A stretch of 54,495 bases of DNA from Candidatus Poribacteria bacterium (GTDB taxonomy: Bacteria; Poribacteria; WGA-4E; UBA9662), in contig JASMLX010000035.1 of NCBI GenBank assembly GCA_030748495.1, positions 1 to 54,495 of the forward strand, read 5' to 3'. Below, in pieces: positions 44,939 to 53,929 of this stretch; the first letter of the stretch is position 1; each line of letters begins with the position of its first letter. A model generated the notes under the pieces. The model was not told where the DNA came from and made no database searches. It saw nothing but the letters and a program-made list of their open reading frames with translations. The position numbers and the translations under genes are program-made.

Positions 44939-46768
44939 CTATCGTTTAGCCTTTCTTAATTGCTGAATAATCTGATGCGTACTCATCCACCAAGTCGGTG
45001 GATGAAAGTAGTTGTTTTCTGCCGTCGGCCAACCGGTCCAATAAGTAGTGACGAACGGAACTAACTTGCGGGCTTGGGTTATTGGAATTACTACTTGGTC
45101 AGTCATAAAGAGTTTCATCGCTTCGGCTACCATCGGTTTAATTTTCGGGGCGTCGAGTGGGATCACCCCGATTTCGGCCACAATTTGGCTGTATCGATCG
45201 GCGTTGGCTCCGCTCCAGCGGACATAGTTGTTGCCACTAGGAGACCGTTCGCCAACTGGACGCCAAAACCGATTGGTGTAGCGATTCATCGACAACCATG
45301 GCTCATTAACCGATCCACAAGCATCCCAATCTACTACCGCCTCAAATTTACCGAAAGCTTTATTCTCGTTCCAGGTTGCTCCGGTAATCGCACGATTGGT
45401 AGCCAAAATGCCCGCTGCTCTTAGCTGCTCAACAACCACATCGCCTACTCGCCGCAGTTCGATTGCAGCTGCATGGGTTTGGATATTGAGCGATAGTTCT
45501 TTCCCCGATTTTTGGTAGAAACCATTGCTTCCACGTTGCCAGCCTTGGGCTTCAATCAATTGCTGTCCGGTAGAAACATTACCTTTGGGGTCAATCCACA
45601 AATCCTGAATGGCGTTGATATATGGCTGCATAGCTGGATATTCCACAAAAATCGTTTTGGAGGGAAATGACGTACTTTCATAGGCAATTTTAACTACTTG
45701 TTGGCGATCAATAATCAAGCTAAGTGCCTGCCGCATCTCAGGATTATCCCAAGGCGGAATAGTATGGTTGACCGATAACTGTCGTGGGCACGGGTCTAGC
45801 CAAGCATAGGGCATCTTGTTTTTCCAAGCCACCACATTTGGATTTTGGGTACGGATACTCTCGAAGGCGCCCAATGTGATGTCGGTAATACTATCGAGTT
45901 GGTTATTGACCGCTTGTAAGGCTCGATTTTCTTCCACTCCTGTAGTTACCCAAATTAACCGTTTCGGCTGAGGTAGCGGTCGAAAACCTGTTTTAGCTCC
46001 CCACCAATCGTTGCGGCGATCAAAAACAAACTCATTCACGCTGGCACTAACCAGCCGGTAGGCGCCTGTACCAATTGGCCAGCCTTTGTTGGTGTCGTAA
46101 AATTTGAAGGTGGACGGGTCTTGGTCGACCCAAATATGTTCTGGTAATATGACCATACTACTACCAACCCGCACCGAGAAATAGTCCAATTTGAAACGAG
46201 GGTTTGGACTTTTCAAATCAAATCGGACAGTTAGCAGACCAGTCTTCTCAACTCGTTTAACCCACTGCTGCATGCTGGCGGCATTTCCTAAGGATTGTGT
46301 ACGGTCGTTGAGTAAGGTATTAATGGTGAAAACGACATCATCGGCAGTAAACGCTTCACCATCTGACCATTCAACGCCAGGCCGAATTGTTAGTGTCCAA
46401 ACATCGAGTTTCTGGTTGGCAGTAAAAGATTCCCCAATCCAAGATTCGATTTTTCCTGTTTCATAATTCAGAGTAAACAAAGGTTCCCATGCACACTGTC
46501 GCATCCCAGGGCCTGTCGGGGAAGGTACCAATGGGTTGAGGTTATGCGGATCAGGAATAACATTACCACCAAGATCAAAAATGACAGTGTCTTCCCTGGC
46601 AATTTTTGAGGGGTGGGTTTGGTTAGCATCAAAAGTGGATAAGTTTTCGACGGAATCTTCCCCCAGACAACCGTAGAATCCGATTAAGAATAAAATAGAG
46701 AAAATTAGGGAAGTAACTGGAAATCGGACCGAATGAATGGGCAATTTCCGTGGAATAGACATAATCAC
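44939..46768 (-). CDS. ABC transporter substrate-binding lipoprotein (family 5, oligopeptide/sugar type)
   Basis: This 609-residue solute-binding protein has a lipoprotein signal with Cys34 in IGFYGCLGED. The SBP family 5 fold is clear: WTLTIRPGVEWSDGEAFTAD then DVVFTINTL, NDWWGAKTGF, and a late WNENKAFGKFEAVVDWDACG. Such proteins deliver oligopeptides, opines or, in many environmental bacteria, oligosaccharides to an ABC permease. No permease or ATPase gene lies adjacent, so it must work with partners elsewhere or has been orphaned. The length is typical. It is encoded on the minus strand with no operon partner. Confidence 0.9.
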   Translation of the reverse strand: MIMSIPRKLPIHSVRFPVTSLIFSILFLIGFYGCLGEDSVENLSTFDANQTHPSKIAREDTVIFDLGGNVIPDPHNLNPLVPSPTGPGMRQCAWEPLFTLNYETGKIESWIGESFTANQKLDVWTLTIRPGVEWSDGEAFTADDVVFTINTLLNDRTQSLGNAASMQQWVKRVEKTGLLTVRFDLKSPNPRFKLDYFSVRVGSSMVILPEHIWVDQDPSTFKFYDTNKGWPIGTGAYRLVSASVNEFVFDRRNDWWGAKTGFRPLPQPKRLIWVTTGVEENRALQAVNNQLDSITDITLGAFESIRTQNPNVVAWKNKMPYAWLDPCPRQLSVNHTIPPWDNPEMRQALSLIIDRQQVVKIAYESTSFPSKTIFVEYPAMQPYINAIQDLWIDPKGNVSTGQQLIEAQGWQRGSNGFYQKSGKELSLNIQTHAAAIELRRVGDVVVEQLRAAGILATNRAITGATWNENKAFGKFEAVVDWDACGSVNEPWLSMNRYTNRFWRPVGERSPSGNNYVRWSGANADRYSQIVAEIGVIPLDAPKIKPMVAEAMKLFMTDQVVIPITQARKLVPFVTTYWTGWPTAENNYFHPPTWWMSTHQIIQQLRKAKR

Positions 46769-47674
46769 ATATCCACCATCACCAGCGATTAGTTAGACGA
46801 AACATAGCAAATTATACCAAGTACCAGACGAATTCGTTTGTGCGCCTTTTGGTGATGAACACAATCACCACCAAAATTATGCTTCGATATGATGCTACGA
46901 TCGCAATAAAGCTCTTTCTAAGATTAACGGTTGATCAACCAACCAACTAATATTGCGCTAGCAAATCCAATCTATCCTCCGTTGATACCGCCAGAGGAAC
47001 GGCCATAAATTTTCCCATACTGCTGATAACAAATGGTTGCTCTGGCTCGACATTCCCTCGGCAATTTCTTCCGTTATTTCAGCTCGATATTGACGGATAA
47101 ATTCTCTTCTCTCTTCCAATGATTGGTCGCCTCCTTTCTTTTCTCGTTTAGCTTGGGACTTTTTTCATTTTTTCTGCTTCGGTAGCTTTATTGGAGTTCT
47201 TCGATCTTGTCTTCACCTTGCCCTCAACTTGTCCTACAATCTACTCAGTCCTTCTGTTTTGGCCGAACCACTCAAATTATTATAGTCGATTAGGTCTCGG
47301 GGTGTAAGCTACTGGGACATACCACCCCACGAGTCAACCAACACCATATCTTGGCTACTTACCTGTTATCACGCTGTCTTCGGCGTGGTAACTCTACGCA
47401 TTAACGAAAAACCGTTATCAAGCTGAACACCAGCAATTGCCGAGATGTGGTCTCACTCTTTCCAGGGCTATCCTTGATGATGCTGCCCAACACTGTGCTA
47501 TAATAAGCCCATCGACTTTATGTTATTAACCTCGTCCCAGAACTGAACTAGGACGCTGGAGTAATTGTGGTAAAGGTAAGGTAATATTTTTTGAGCGGAG
47601 GACTTGGTCTCGGTTTCATCCATTAGGATTATGTCAAGGAAGAAGTGTCTGAAGTCGTATTTTAGCCAACTATT
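46769..47674. other. Long intergenic region with decayed coding traces
   Basis: About 0.9 kb with no supported gene. A minus-strand reading around 46985-47170 resembles coding sequence (YGKIYGRSSGGINGG) but has stops and no family match. The rest shows no repeat or signal I can support. Confidence 0.35.
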
Positions 47675-47850
47675 AATCTAGGATACAGATGGAGCACGAC
47701 CTTTGGTCTTAGTATATCACCTTATGTAGAAGGCAGTTATGGAATGGGAGAGGTTGAAGCTAGTGATGAACGGTAAAACATTTGAAGGTGGTAGCACACT
47801 GACAGGTTTTGGTCCATCGTTTGGACTCCAACTTGGATACATGTTCTAGA
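47675..47850 (+). pseudogene. Outer-membrane beta-barrel protein, C-terminal remnant
   Basis: A plus-strand frame reads NLGYRWSTTFGLSISPYVEG and SYGMGEVEASDER, with alternating hydrophobic residues typical of beta-barrel strands. After one frame change it ends EGGSTLTGFGPSFGLQLGYM then F-TAG. A terminal Phe is the usual BAM signal of outer-membrane proteins. Upstream GGLGLGF-like words near 47600 may be an earlier strand in another frame. Only the last strands remain; the rest has decayed. The remnant supports a Gram-negative envelope for the host. Confidence 0.5.
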
Positions 47851-47930
47851 AGTAATCTCTTTCTCCAATATAAAACAACAATCTATAAATGATATTTGGC
47901 CGATAACTGGAATCAGATAGGGATATAGGG

Positions 47931-48797
47931 ATGATAGAGTCCCATAAAATAAGCCAAGCAGAAAAAACAGAACACCAATTTCGACTAAGCTCAGACGAGA
48001 TTGAACAATGGGATCGAGATGGTTATTTGGTCCGGCAGAACGTCTTTAGTACTGAAGAAAACGATTTTCTGCGTCAAGTGGCAGAAGATATTGTTAATGG
48101 CAAACGTCCCTTCCCTGCAGTTCATGTTAACCACAACGCTCTGGTGAAAGAAGGGAAAGCTCAAGGCGACGGAATTTATGCCATGCATAAATTGCATTTC
48201 CCTAGTAATTACTGCACTGAGTTTTTAGAGCGGACACGTGACTCTCGCTTGACCGATCCGTTGGTGGATCTACTAGGGCCCGATATTTTAGGCATTAATA
48301 CTCTGTTTCTATGGAAGGCCCCCAAAATCGGTCTGGGCTTTCCTTGGCATCAAGATAAATTTTACTTTCGTAGCCGCTTCCGAACTAAAACTACCGTTGG
48401 CACATGGACAGCTTTTGATGTTGCTGATCAAGGAAACGGTTGCCTATACGTCATCCCCGGTAGCCATAAGGCGGATATTTTTCAGCATGATGATCTCGAC
48501 GGCACACAACAGCAGGAGTTCAAATTGGCACGTGGTGTTAGGGATGAGGATGGAGTACCAGTAGAAGTTGAGCCCGGGTCAGTAATTTGGTTTCATAGCC
48601 ACTTGTTACACAAAAGCACTGACAATCATAGTCAACGTTTTCGGCGTAGCTTTGTGGCTCACTATTTGAGCGCTCAGGCTGAATGGTCAAGTCCAGAAAA
48701 AGTAGGACGAGGACAACCAGTAATGTGGATTCGAGGCCGAACTTATGCCGACAAAATTTATCCAGCCCAGATGAATGTACTACCAATGCCTTGGTAA
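47931..48797 (+). CDS. Phytanoyl-CoA dioxygenase family protein
   Basis: This 288-residue Fe(II)/2-oxoglutarate dioxygenase of the PhyH superfamily begins at ATG 47931. The iron-binding HxD is His140-Gln-Asp142 in GFPWHQDKF, and the third ligand is His227 in WFHSHLLHKS. An Arg for 2-oxoglutarate follows (QRFRRSFVAHYL). ESPG-type linkers precede it (VIPGSHKADIF). Poribacteria-like genomes carry many PhyH genes, probably for oxidising diverse small molecules; the substrate here is unknown. A decayed sulfatase fragment and an intact sulfatase lie downstream. It appears intact and functional. Confidence 0.9.
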   Translation: MIESHKISQAEKTEHQFRLSSDEIEQWDRDGYLVRQNVFSTEENDFLRQVAEDIVNGKRPFPAVHVNHNALVKEGKAQGDGIYAMHKLHFPSNYCTEFLERTRDSRLTDPLVDLLGPDILGINTLFLWKAPKIGLGFPWHQDKFYFRSRFRTKTTVGTWTAFDVADQGNGCLYVIPGSHKADIFQHDDLDGTQQQEFKLARGVRDEDGVPVEVEPGSVIWFHSHLLHKSTDNHSQRFRRSFVAHYLSAQAEWSSPEKVGRGQPVMWIRGRTYADKIYPAQMNVLPMPW

Positions 48798-48906
48798 GTG
48801 CTTAACCAACGGTAAAAGAGACGTATACTAATAACTCAAAGGAACATAACCAGCCACAACTTGGTTGAGCAAGGCGTTATAAGTCACAGCAACAGGAACA
48901 GCACAT

Positions 48907-49310
48907 CCGACTCATATGCCAGCTAATTTTGACTTTATGCCGATCCTGGCTGATCTAATCGGGGTGGAGATGCCAGCTGAAAAAGATGGCATCTCCTTTC
49001 CTACCCACGTTTTTAGGTCAATCACAACCACAACACGATTTTATCGTCTACGCTTCTGGATAAAGGCCGGCATTAGTCATGGCAAGGTGGTTGGAAACTC
49101 CGGTCTATCAACTAAGCCGAAATTTTCCAACTTGACGACCTCGAGAGCTGATTACAGGGGAAAAATGGTCTGGCGACAGATCATCCAGACCGGGTTGATA
49201 TCTTGTGTTGATCGCTTGCGATAATGACTACCGTCATGGTACCCCTCAAGCCCATTATGTAGCCTATCCTGAACCATACGCCTGATGATCCCTATGATGG
49301 GAATGGTATT
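48907..49310 (+). pseudogene. Sulfatase C-terminal remnant
   Basis: The reading from about 48916 gives FDFMPILADLIGVEMPAEKD and GISF; a shifted frame then gives LPTFLGQSQPQHDFIVYASG, another KAGISHGK, and finally ACDNDYRHGTPQAHYVAYPE and PYA. These pieces match the C-terminal subdomain of type I sulfatases (DxxPTLLDLxGxxxPxxxxGxSLxPxLxG). At least three frameshifts are present and the catalytic N-terminal part is gone. It lies just upstream of an intact sulfatase and is probably an old duplicate or degraded neighbour. Confidence 0.65.
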
Positions 49311-49471
49311 TTGTAGAGCTGAAGTAAAACCGATGGGTTGGGTCTGCATTCTAGTATCATACTAACATACCGTTTAAGTATTTAGCTCTCTCAAACACAA
49401 AGGCCCTCCTTTGGGCATCGTTGTAACGGCCTATTAACGGTCCAAATTGTTTTTTCAAAGGAAAACCCATC

Positions 49472-50941
49472 ATGCCTCGAAAGGTTCTCTTTATCCTCGC
49501 CGACCAATTTCGTGCCGATAGCTTGGGTTGTGTCGGTCATCCCGTTGTCAGAACCCCAAATCTTGATGCCCTCATTGCAGAGAGTACCTCCTTTAAACAA
49601 TGCTTTGTTCAGACTGCGCCTTGTGGCCCAAGCCGGATGAGTATGTATACTAGTCGATATCCATGTTCTCATCGCGTTTTGAACAATAAAGTACCTCTCA
49701 TTGATGCCCACGAAAATATGGGTGTCTTTCTTCGAGAGGCAGGGCACAAGCCAGCCCAAATCGGGTATCACGACTATGCCATCGATCCGGGTATCCTGCC
49801 CGACGATGACCCACGCAAAACCCAGCCCAGTTATGACAATGTACAACCCGGTTGGGATAACATCTTATATCATGAATACGATTCCCCAGAATACTTTGCA
49901 GACCTTAGGCAAAAAGGTTATCCAGAACATCTCCTTAACCACGACGCGATCCACAAACCCAATGTTCCTTCTCAAGGACCAGGTGATCATCTCCCTCTCC
50001 GTTATCCTGCGCATTATAGCGAGGAGGATTGTGAATGTCGATTTGTAACCAACAGAGCTATCGATCACATTAGTTCTAACAAAGAAAATAGCTGGATTCT
50101 CAACATCAACTATATCAAACCGCATCCACCTAATATTTGCTCAGCTCCCTACAACGACATGTACGATCCTGCGGATATGCCTCCAGCCAAAAGACGCGAA
50201 GAAGAATTGCAGTCGGAGCATCCATACCTTTCACGCATCCATCAAGACCCCAAACTCACATCCGACCGCGACCTGCGTGAAACTCAGGCCAATTACTGGG
50301 GTATGATCACCGAACTTGACACTTCACTAGGCCTACTTTTTCAAGCTCTCAAAGACACCGATCAGTGGGACGAAACGCTTATTCTCTTTTCCTCGGACCA
50401 TGGGGAATACCTGGGAGATCATTACCTGACCGGTAAGGGACAACTCTACGATGGCACTATGCGCGTGCCCCTCATTGTACGCGATCCTTCATCAGCAGCA
50501 GATGTCACGCGAGGCCAACATCTCGATGGTTTTGTTGAATCCATTGACCACGCGCCTACCATCCTCGAGTATCTGGGTGTTCCTATTCCCCACCGGTTTC
50601 AAGGTGCCAGCATCCTGAGCCGTGTGCGGGGCAGCCAAGATGTCAAAACAGAGATTCATTACGAAAAAGACATCAGTGGCGAAGTAGCCGATATCGTTCC
50701 CGACCCTGACTTGAGATTGCTCTGGGTTGTCCGCGACAACGAGTACAAATATGTTCAATTTGCCAGCGAAAAAATCCCACCCCTCCTTTTTGATCTTCGC
50801 AACGATCCTGATGAGTACCAGAATCTCGCCAATGGCCCAACACATATGCCCACCGTCCTCAGATACTGTCAGAAACTTCTTCGCTGGCGGATGAAACATG
50901 AGGATCAACGCATGGCCCACTGGCATGAGGCGCACTCATAA
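49472..50941 (+). CDS. Type I (formylglycine) sulfatase
   Basis: This 489-residue sulfatase of the alkaline-phosphatase superfamily starts at ATG 49472 behind an AAAGGA site. The N-terminus has metal ligands in ILADQFRADSLG, and the FGly site is Cys51 in TAPCGPSRMSMYTSR, the CxPSR signature oxidised to formylglycine by a maturase. The second metal cluster is FSSDHGEYLGDHYLTGKG near residue 305. It likely removes sulfate esters from algal or sponge polysaccharides or glycosaminoglycans. No signal peptide is evident. It ends 396 bp before the convergent acyl-CoA dehydrogenase gene. Substrate class is inferred from the glycan context. Confidence 0.93.
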   Translation: MPRKVLFILADQFRADSLGCVGHPVVRTPNLDALIAESTSFKQCFVQTAPCGPSRMSMYTSRYPCSHRVLNNKVPLIDAHENMGVFLREAGHKPAQIGYHDYAIDPGILPDDDPRKTQPSYDNVQPGWDNILYHEYDSPEYFADLRQKGYPEHLLNHDAIHKPNVPSQGPGDHLPLRYPAHYSEEDCECRFVTNRAIDHISSNKENSWILNINYIKPHPPNICSAPYNDMYDPADMPPAKRREEELQSEHPYLSRIHQDPKLTSDRDLRETQANYWGMITELDTSLGLLFQALKDTDQWDETLILFSSDHGEYLGDHYLTGKGQLYDGTMRVPLIVRDPSSAADVTRGQHLDGFVESIDHAPTILEYLGVPIPHRFQGASILSRVRGSQDVKTEIHYEKDISGEVADIVPDPDLRLLWVVRDNEYKYVQFASEKIPPLLFDLRNDPDEYQNLANGPTHMPTVLRYCQKLLRWRMKHEDQRMAHWHEAHS

Positions 50942-51204
50942 TGCCCACCTTACTCCCGCCAAACTTCAGTAGTAAGCGACAATTGATTCAACTCTGTGCG
51001 TGGGTTCGATAAGGTGTACCATCTCATACATTACCACATATTCGATCAGATCTTTTGGTTTCTTGACCAGTTCAGTGTTTAGCGGGATGTGAGCCGCATT
51101 GTGGTTGCAGATTCTCCACTTTGTTTTCATGCGTCGCAGAAAGATAGGCCCTCATCTGCACATCAAGCTTCGGCTCCCACTTGGCAAGCAAAGTTTGATT
51201 GGGT
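50942..51204. other. Convergent intergenic region, first part
   Basis: Between the convergent sulfatase and acyl-CoA dehydrogenase genes. I see no gene or clear terminator in this part; a dispersed repeat copy occupies the remainder. Confidence 0.35.
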
Positions 51205-51299
51205 ATAAAAAAAGAAGAAAGTGACTAGTGAAGAGAAGAAGGGTACCAACTAGGACAGCTGATTCCCCCCTACGCGAGTTATCTATCGCGCGGGTTTCG
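51205..51299 (+). repeat. Dispersed hairpin repeat, copy C
   Basis: A purine-rich leader (AAAAAAAGAAGAAAGTGACT, then GTGAAGAGAAGAAGGGTACC) precedes core 51257-51299: AGCTGATTCCCCCC, TACGCGAGTTATCTATCG, CGCGGGTTTCG. It is the most diverged copy, but it keeps GAGTTATCT and the CGCGGGT arm. It sits 3' of both convergent genes, 39 bp from the dehydrogenase stop. Confidence 0.6.
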
Positions 51300-51337
51300 T
51301 TAAGAAATTAGGTCGTTATCACTTCACGTCTTATCAC

Positions 51338-52450
51338 TCATTCTGGTAGAATCTCGGCCAACTGGTATAACTGGCCATTAATTACTGATTGAGGACAACT
51401 CCACACCATAAAAAATAGCGCCTCACGGCACCACCTTCCAGCTGGATGGCCGAAAACGAAACCACTCCCTTTGGCAACAGCTAATGAGGCTTGAGTAGCA
51501 CGCAATACTAGACTATTGCACTGTTGCCGTAAAGATGCTGCTCTAGTGATCTGTCTACTAGATGTTGAGTCCAGCAACATTTTTCTCAGTTTATTCCATT
51601 GATTTTTCAATGCTTTTGCGGGTGGAACAATATCTTGTCTATTTCGACTTTCAGTAATCATAAATTCGATAGCTGCGCCAGCTAAACCTAAAGCTAGTGT
51701 GCAGGTTTGGTATCCACCAGTACGAGCACCTATTCCGCGAGACATTACGTTCTCAATGGGGCCAGCTAGTAACCATTTAGCATCCACTTCCACTTGTTCA
51801 AAGTTGACTCTGCTAGTATGGCTAGATGAGAAGGCAACTAACTGATCCGGAGAATCTATTTTCACACCAGGAATATGGGTTGGGACCACGATCAATATTT
51901 GACGGCCGTCTCCAAATTCTGCGCCTACTACAATGGTATCTGCTTGTGTTGCTCCAGTAACCCAGGGACTAAAGCCATCAAGTAAAAACCCCTTCTCTGT
52001 CTCCATGGCCCTCAATACTGGTTGACTCAAATGTTGTTTGCTAGTTGTCAAATGAGAAATACCAACAGTTGAGACGTGGGAACCGCTGAGTAAACCAGGA
52101 AGCAGCTCATCGCGGACATAGTCGTTAAGACTTTGGGCAATTCGTCGACAAGCACCTGTAAGCTGAGTAATGATAAAAGAGGTGGTTTGGCAAATTGAGC
52201 TAAGTTCTAAGTAGCCAAGCGCTAATTCTTCCTCATTCCAACCAAATCCGCCATATCTTTCTTCCAGAAACCACTTAAACACTCCATATTGAGCGCATAG
52301 TTCAAGTTGTGTCTGTGGCCATGGATAAAGATAACCTTCACTCGGAATCTCAAGATCGAAAGCTAGTCGATGTAGAGAGGTACATAACTTTTTCAAAGAC
52401 GGATCACTTGGAGATTTGATTTCAGCAGGTTTGATCTTGTTTGATTTCAT
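51338..52450 (-). CDS. Acyl-CoA dehydrogenase family protein
   Basis: This 370-residue flavoprotein resembles acyl-CoA dehydrogenases and related FAD-dependent oxidases. EERYGGFGWNEEELALGYLE (about residues 62-81) matches the PxxYGGxG region, and TTSFIITQLTGACRRIAQSL the second helix. SGSHVSTVGISHL and LLDGFSPWVTGATQADTIVV cover the FAD-binding beta domain, with LVAFSSSHTSRVNFEQVEVD afterwards. The C-terminal helical bundle appears complete. The usual catalytic Glu/Arg sites cannot be assigned by eye, so the substrate could be an acyl-CoA or another compound. It is a single gene on the minus strand, bracketed by repeat copies C and D. Confidence 0.82.
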   Translation of the reverse strand: MKSNKIKPAEIKSPSDPSLKKLCTSLHRLAFDLEIPSEGYLYPWPQTQLELCAQYGVFKWFLEERYGGFGWNEEELALGYLELSSICQTTSFIITQLTGACRRIAQSLNDYVRDELLPGLLSGSHVSTVGISHLTTSKQHLSQPVLRAMETEKGFLLDGFSPWVTGATQADTIVVGAEFGDGRQILIVVPTHIPGVKIDSPDQLVAFSSSHTSRVNFEQVEVDAKWLLAGPIENVMSRGIGARTGGYQTCTLALGLAGAAIEFMITESRNRQDIVPPAKALKNQWNKLRKMLLDSTSSRQITRAASLRQQCNSLVLRATQASLAVAKGSGFVFGHPAGRWCREALFFMVWSCPQSVINGQLYQLAEILPE

Positions 52451-52553
52451 ATGTCGACTCTTAGGTTTGTGGTTGTCATTACGAATCGATTAACTACACG
52501 AGACAAGTATATCATTTAAGTCACCATGAGGCGTGCATTTTTCTAAGACGGCA

Positions 52554-52660
52554 TGGAAGAGGAGAGAAACTAATGAAGAGAATAGAAAAAGGGTCCTAAC
52601 TGGTTTGCTGATACCCGCTTGATTACCCCGTACACGAGTTATCTTTTGCGCGGGTTCCAA
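52554..52660 (+). repeat. Dispersed hairpin repeat, copy D
   Basis: A purine-rich leader (GGAAGAGGAGAGAAACTAAT, then GAAGAGAATAGAAAAAGGG) is followed by core 52606-52660: GCTGATACCCGC, a 6-nt insertion relative to A and B, CGTACACGAGTTATCTTTTG, and CGCGGGTTCC. ACCCGC pairs with GCGGGT. It lies about 105 bp upstream of the dehydrogenase start, in the opposite orientation to that gene. Confidence 0.65.
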
Positions 52661-52959
52661 TAATCGTTCAGTTGCTTGAATCGGATATTTCAAAATTATC
52701 ATCTGGGTGAATTCGTCAAGTACTCACTGCAATCGTTAACCTAAGTCCAATATGTCTGAGAGATGAGAGAGAAGTGATATAAATCGGATTAACCAAGATT
52801 GGAGAATAGTGTGGCAAGAATAGCTTAAGGTTCTACTTACAGCCGACTAAACAGAGAAGGAATTCTTACCAAAGGTGATTTCGTACAAACATCGGTTGTC
52901 TCTGATACTGACCTTCAAAGAATTGAGTTCGATTGATTGCCATTACTTTAAATTCTGGG
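52661..52959. other. Intergenic region, no gene
   Basis: About 300 bp between repeat copy D and the broken LamG-like gene. No open frame, hairpin or motif stands out. Confidence 0.35.
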
Positions 52960-53639
52960 TTAATCAGCCTCCATATTTAGCAACTTGAAATTATCAAATT
53001 TTGTCCCCCGTAGGATGAACCAGCGTTTATAGTCCATACGCCAGCCTGGCCACTCTGATAGCGTTCAGAGGAATGGTCTGAGGCTTCCAACAACCAGCTC
53101 CCTGGCTCTGGTTCTCCTTTCTTCCATGCCTTCCCTTTTAGGTATACATGTGATTGGTAAGTTGTTATTTCTAACCGGAGGATCCACCATCGACCATTAT
53201 CTAGGTGCAAAGGCACTTCTTTTAAAGTGACGGTCGCATACGTGCCTTTATCTCTAGGAACATGTTTAACTATCTGAATTCTGCTGTGTCTCTTACTGGT
53301 CCGAAGCCGATAGTTTTAGTATACGAATTCCAGTAAGCGAACACCCCTGCATCCCCACTGTGTTCTATTTGTAGTTCTACCTGGATCGTGGTAATTAGAC
53401 CGGCCTACCTGTTCAACTATAGCTGAGTTGTTGGACGCTTTTCGGTCAGCTTGTTCCAAGACCCGACTACCTGCAGCGGAGATACGCCATTTGCCAGCTG
53501 AAGGAAAGGACCAACCAGCTGGAGGTTTATCTAGTTGATAATTCTCAAAATATTCTTCAAGCAGAATTGCCTTTACAGCGTAACCGAATAACATTGAGGC
53601 AAAAAGTGAAAAAACAATGGACTTCAATATCAGTTTCAT
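52960..53639 (-). pseudogene. Secreted LamG/DUF1080-like protein, multiply frameshifted
   Basis: The start at 53639 gives a signal peptide (MKLILKSIVFSLFASMLFGY, then AVKAI) and FENYQLDKPPAGWSFPSAGK, WRISAAGSRVLEQADRK. A shift near 53400 gives TIQVELQIEHSGDAGVFAYW. Another near 53310 gives NYRLRTSKRHSRIQIVKHVP, then VPLHLDNGRWWILRLEITTY and SERYQSGQAGVWTINA. A last shift near 52990 leads to FDNFKLLNMEAD-TAA at 52960. The reconstructed protein is a concanavalin-like sandwich (LamG/DUF1080 type, ending FDNFxL) with three indels. It would bind or cleave a glycan outside the cell. Confidence 0.65.
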
Positions 53640-53729
53640 AACTTATTTCTCATGTTTGATAAGATAAAGCCCCGAGAAACAAAGGCGATCGGGCTCAAGT
53701 ACCTTGAGTCTGCCTGAAACGATGAAAAT

Positions 53730-53758
53730 ATAACAATTAATCAATACACAACAGTCAA
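53730..53758 (-). promoter_or_regulatory. Candidate sigma70-like promoter
   Basis: On the minus strand TTGACT (53758-53753) and TGTTAT (53735-53730) are separated by exactly 17 bp, about 90 bp upstream of the start of the broken LamG-like gene. It is a reasonable match to the consensus but is not tested. Confidence 0.35.
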
Positions 53759-53929
53759 GCGGCTAGCTGTGGATCTTCAGTTCATCGATTAAACCATCTA
53801 CACTGAGCAACCCAAGAGTTTATCTGATTCTTAGGCTATGAGAAATCCGTCTAAGAATATCCCCCAATACCCAACAACATTTGTTCTTCAAAATCTGCGT
53901 CTTCCAAAAATATCTCGGTCAATCCATCT

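Noticed and set aside
23305..52660. CRISPR array
   Set aside because: The four repeat copies are kilobases apart with no regular spacers or cas genes.
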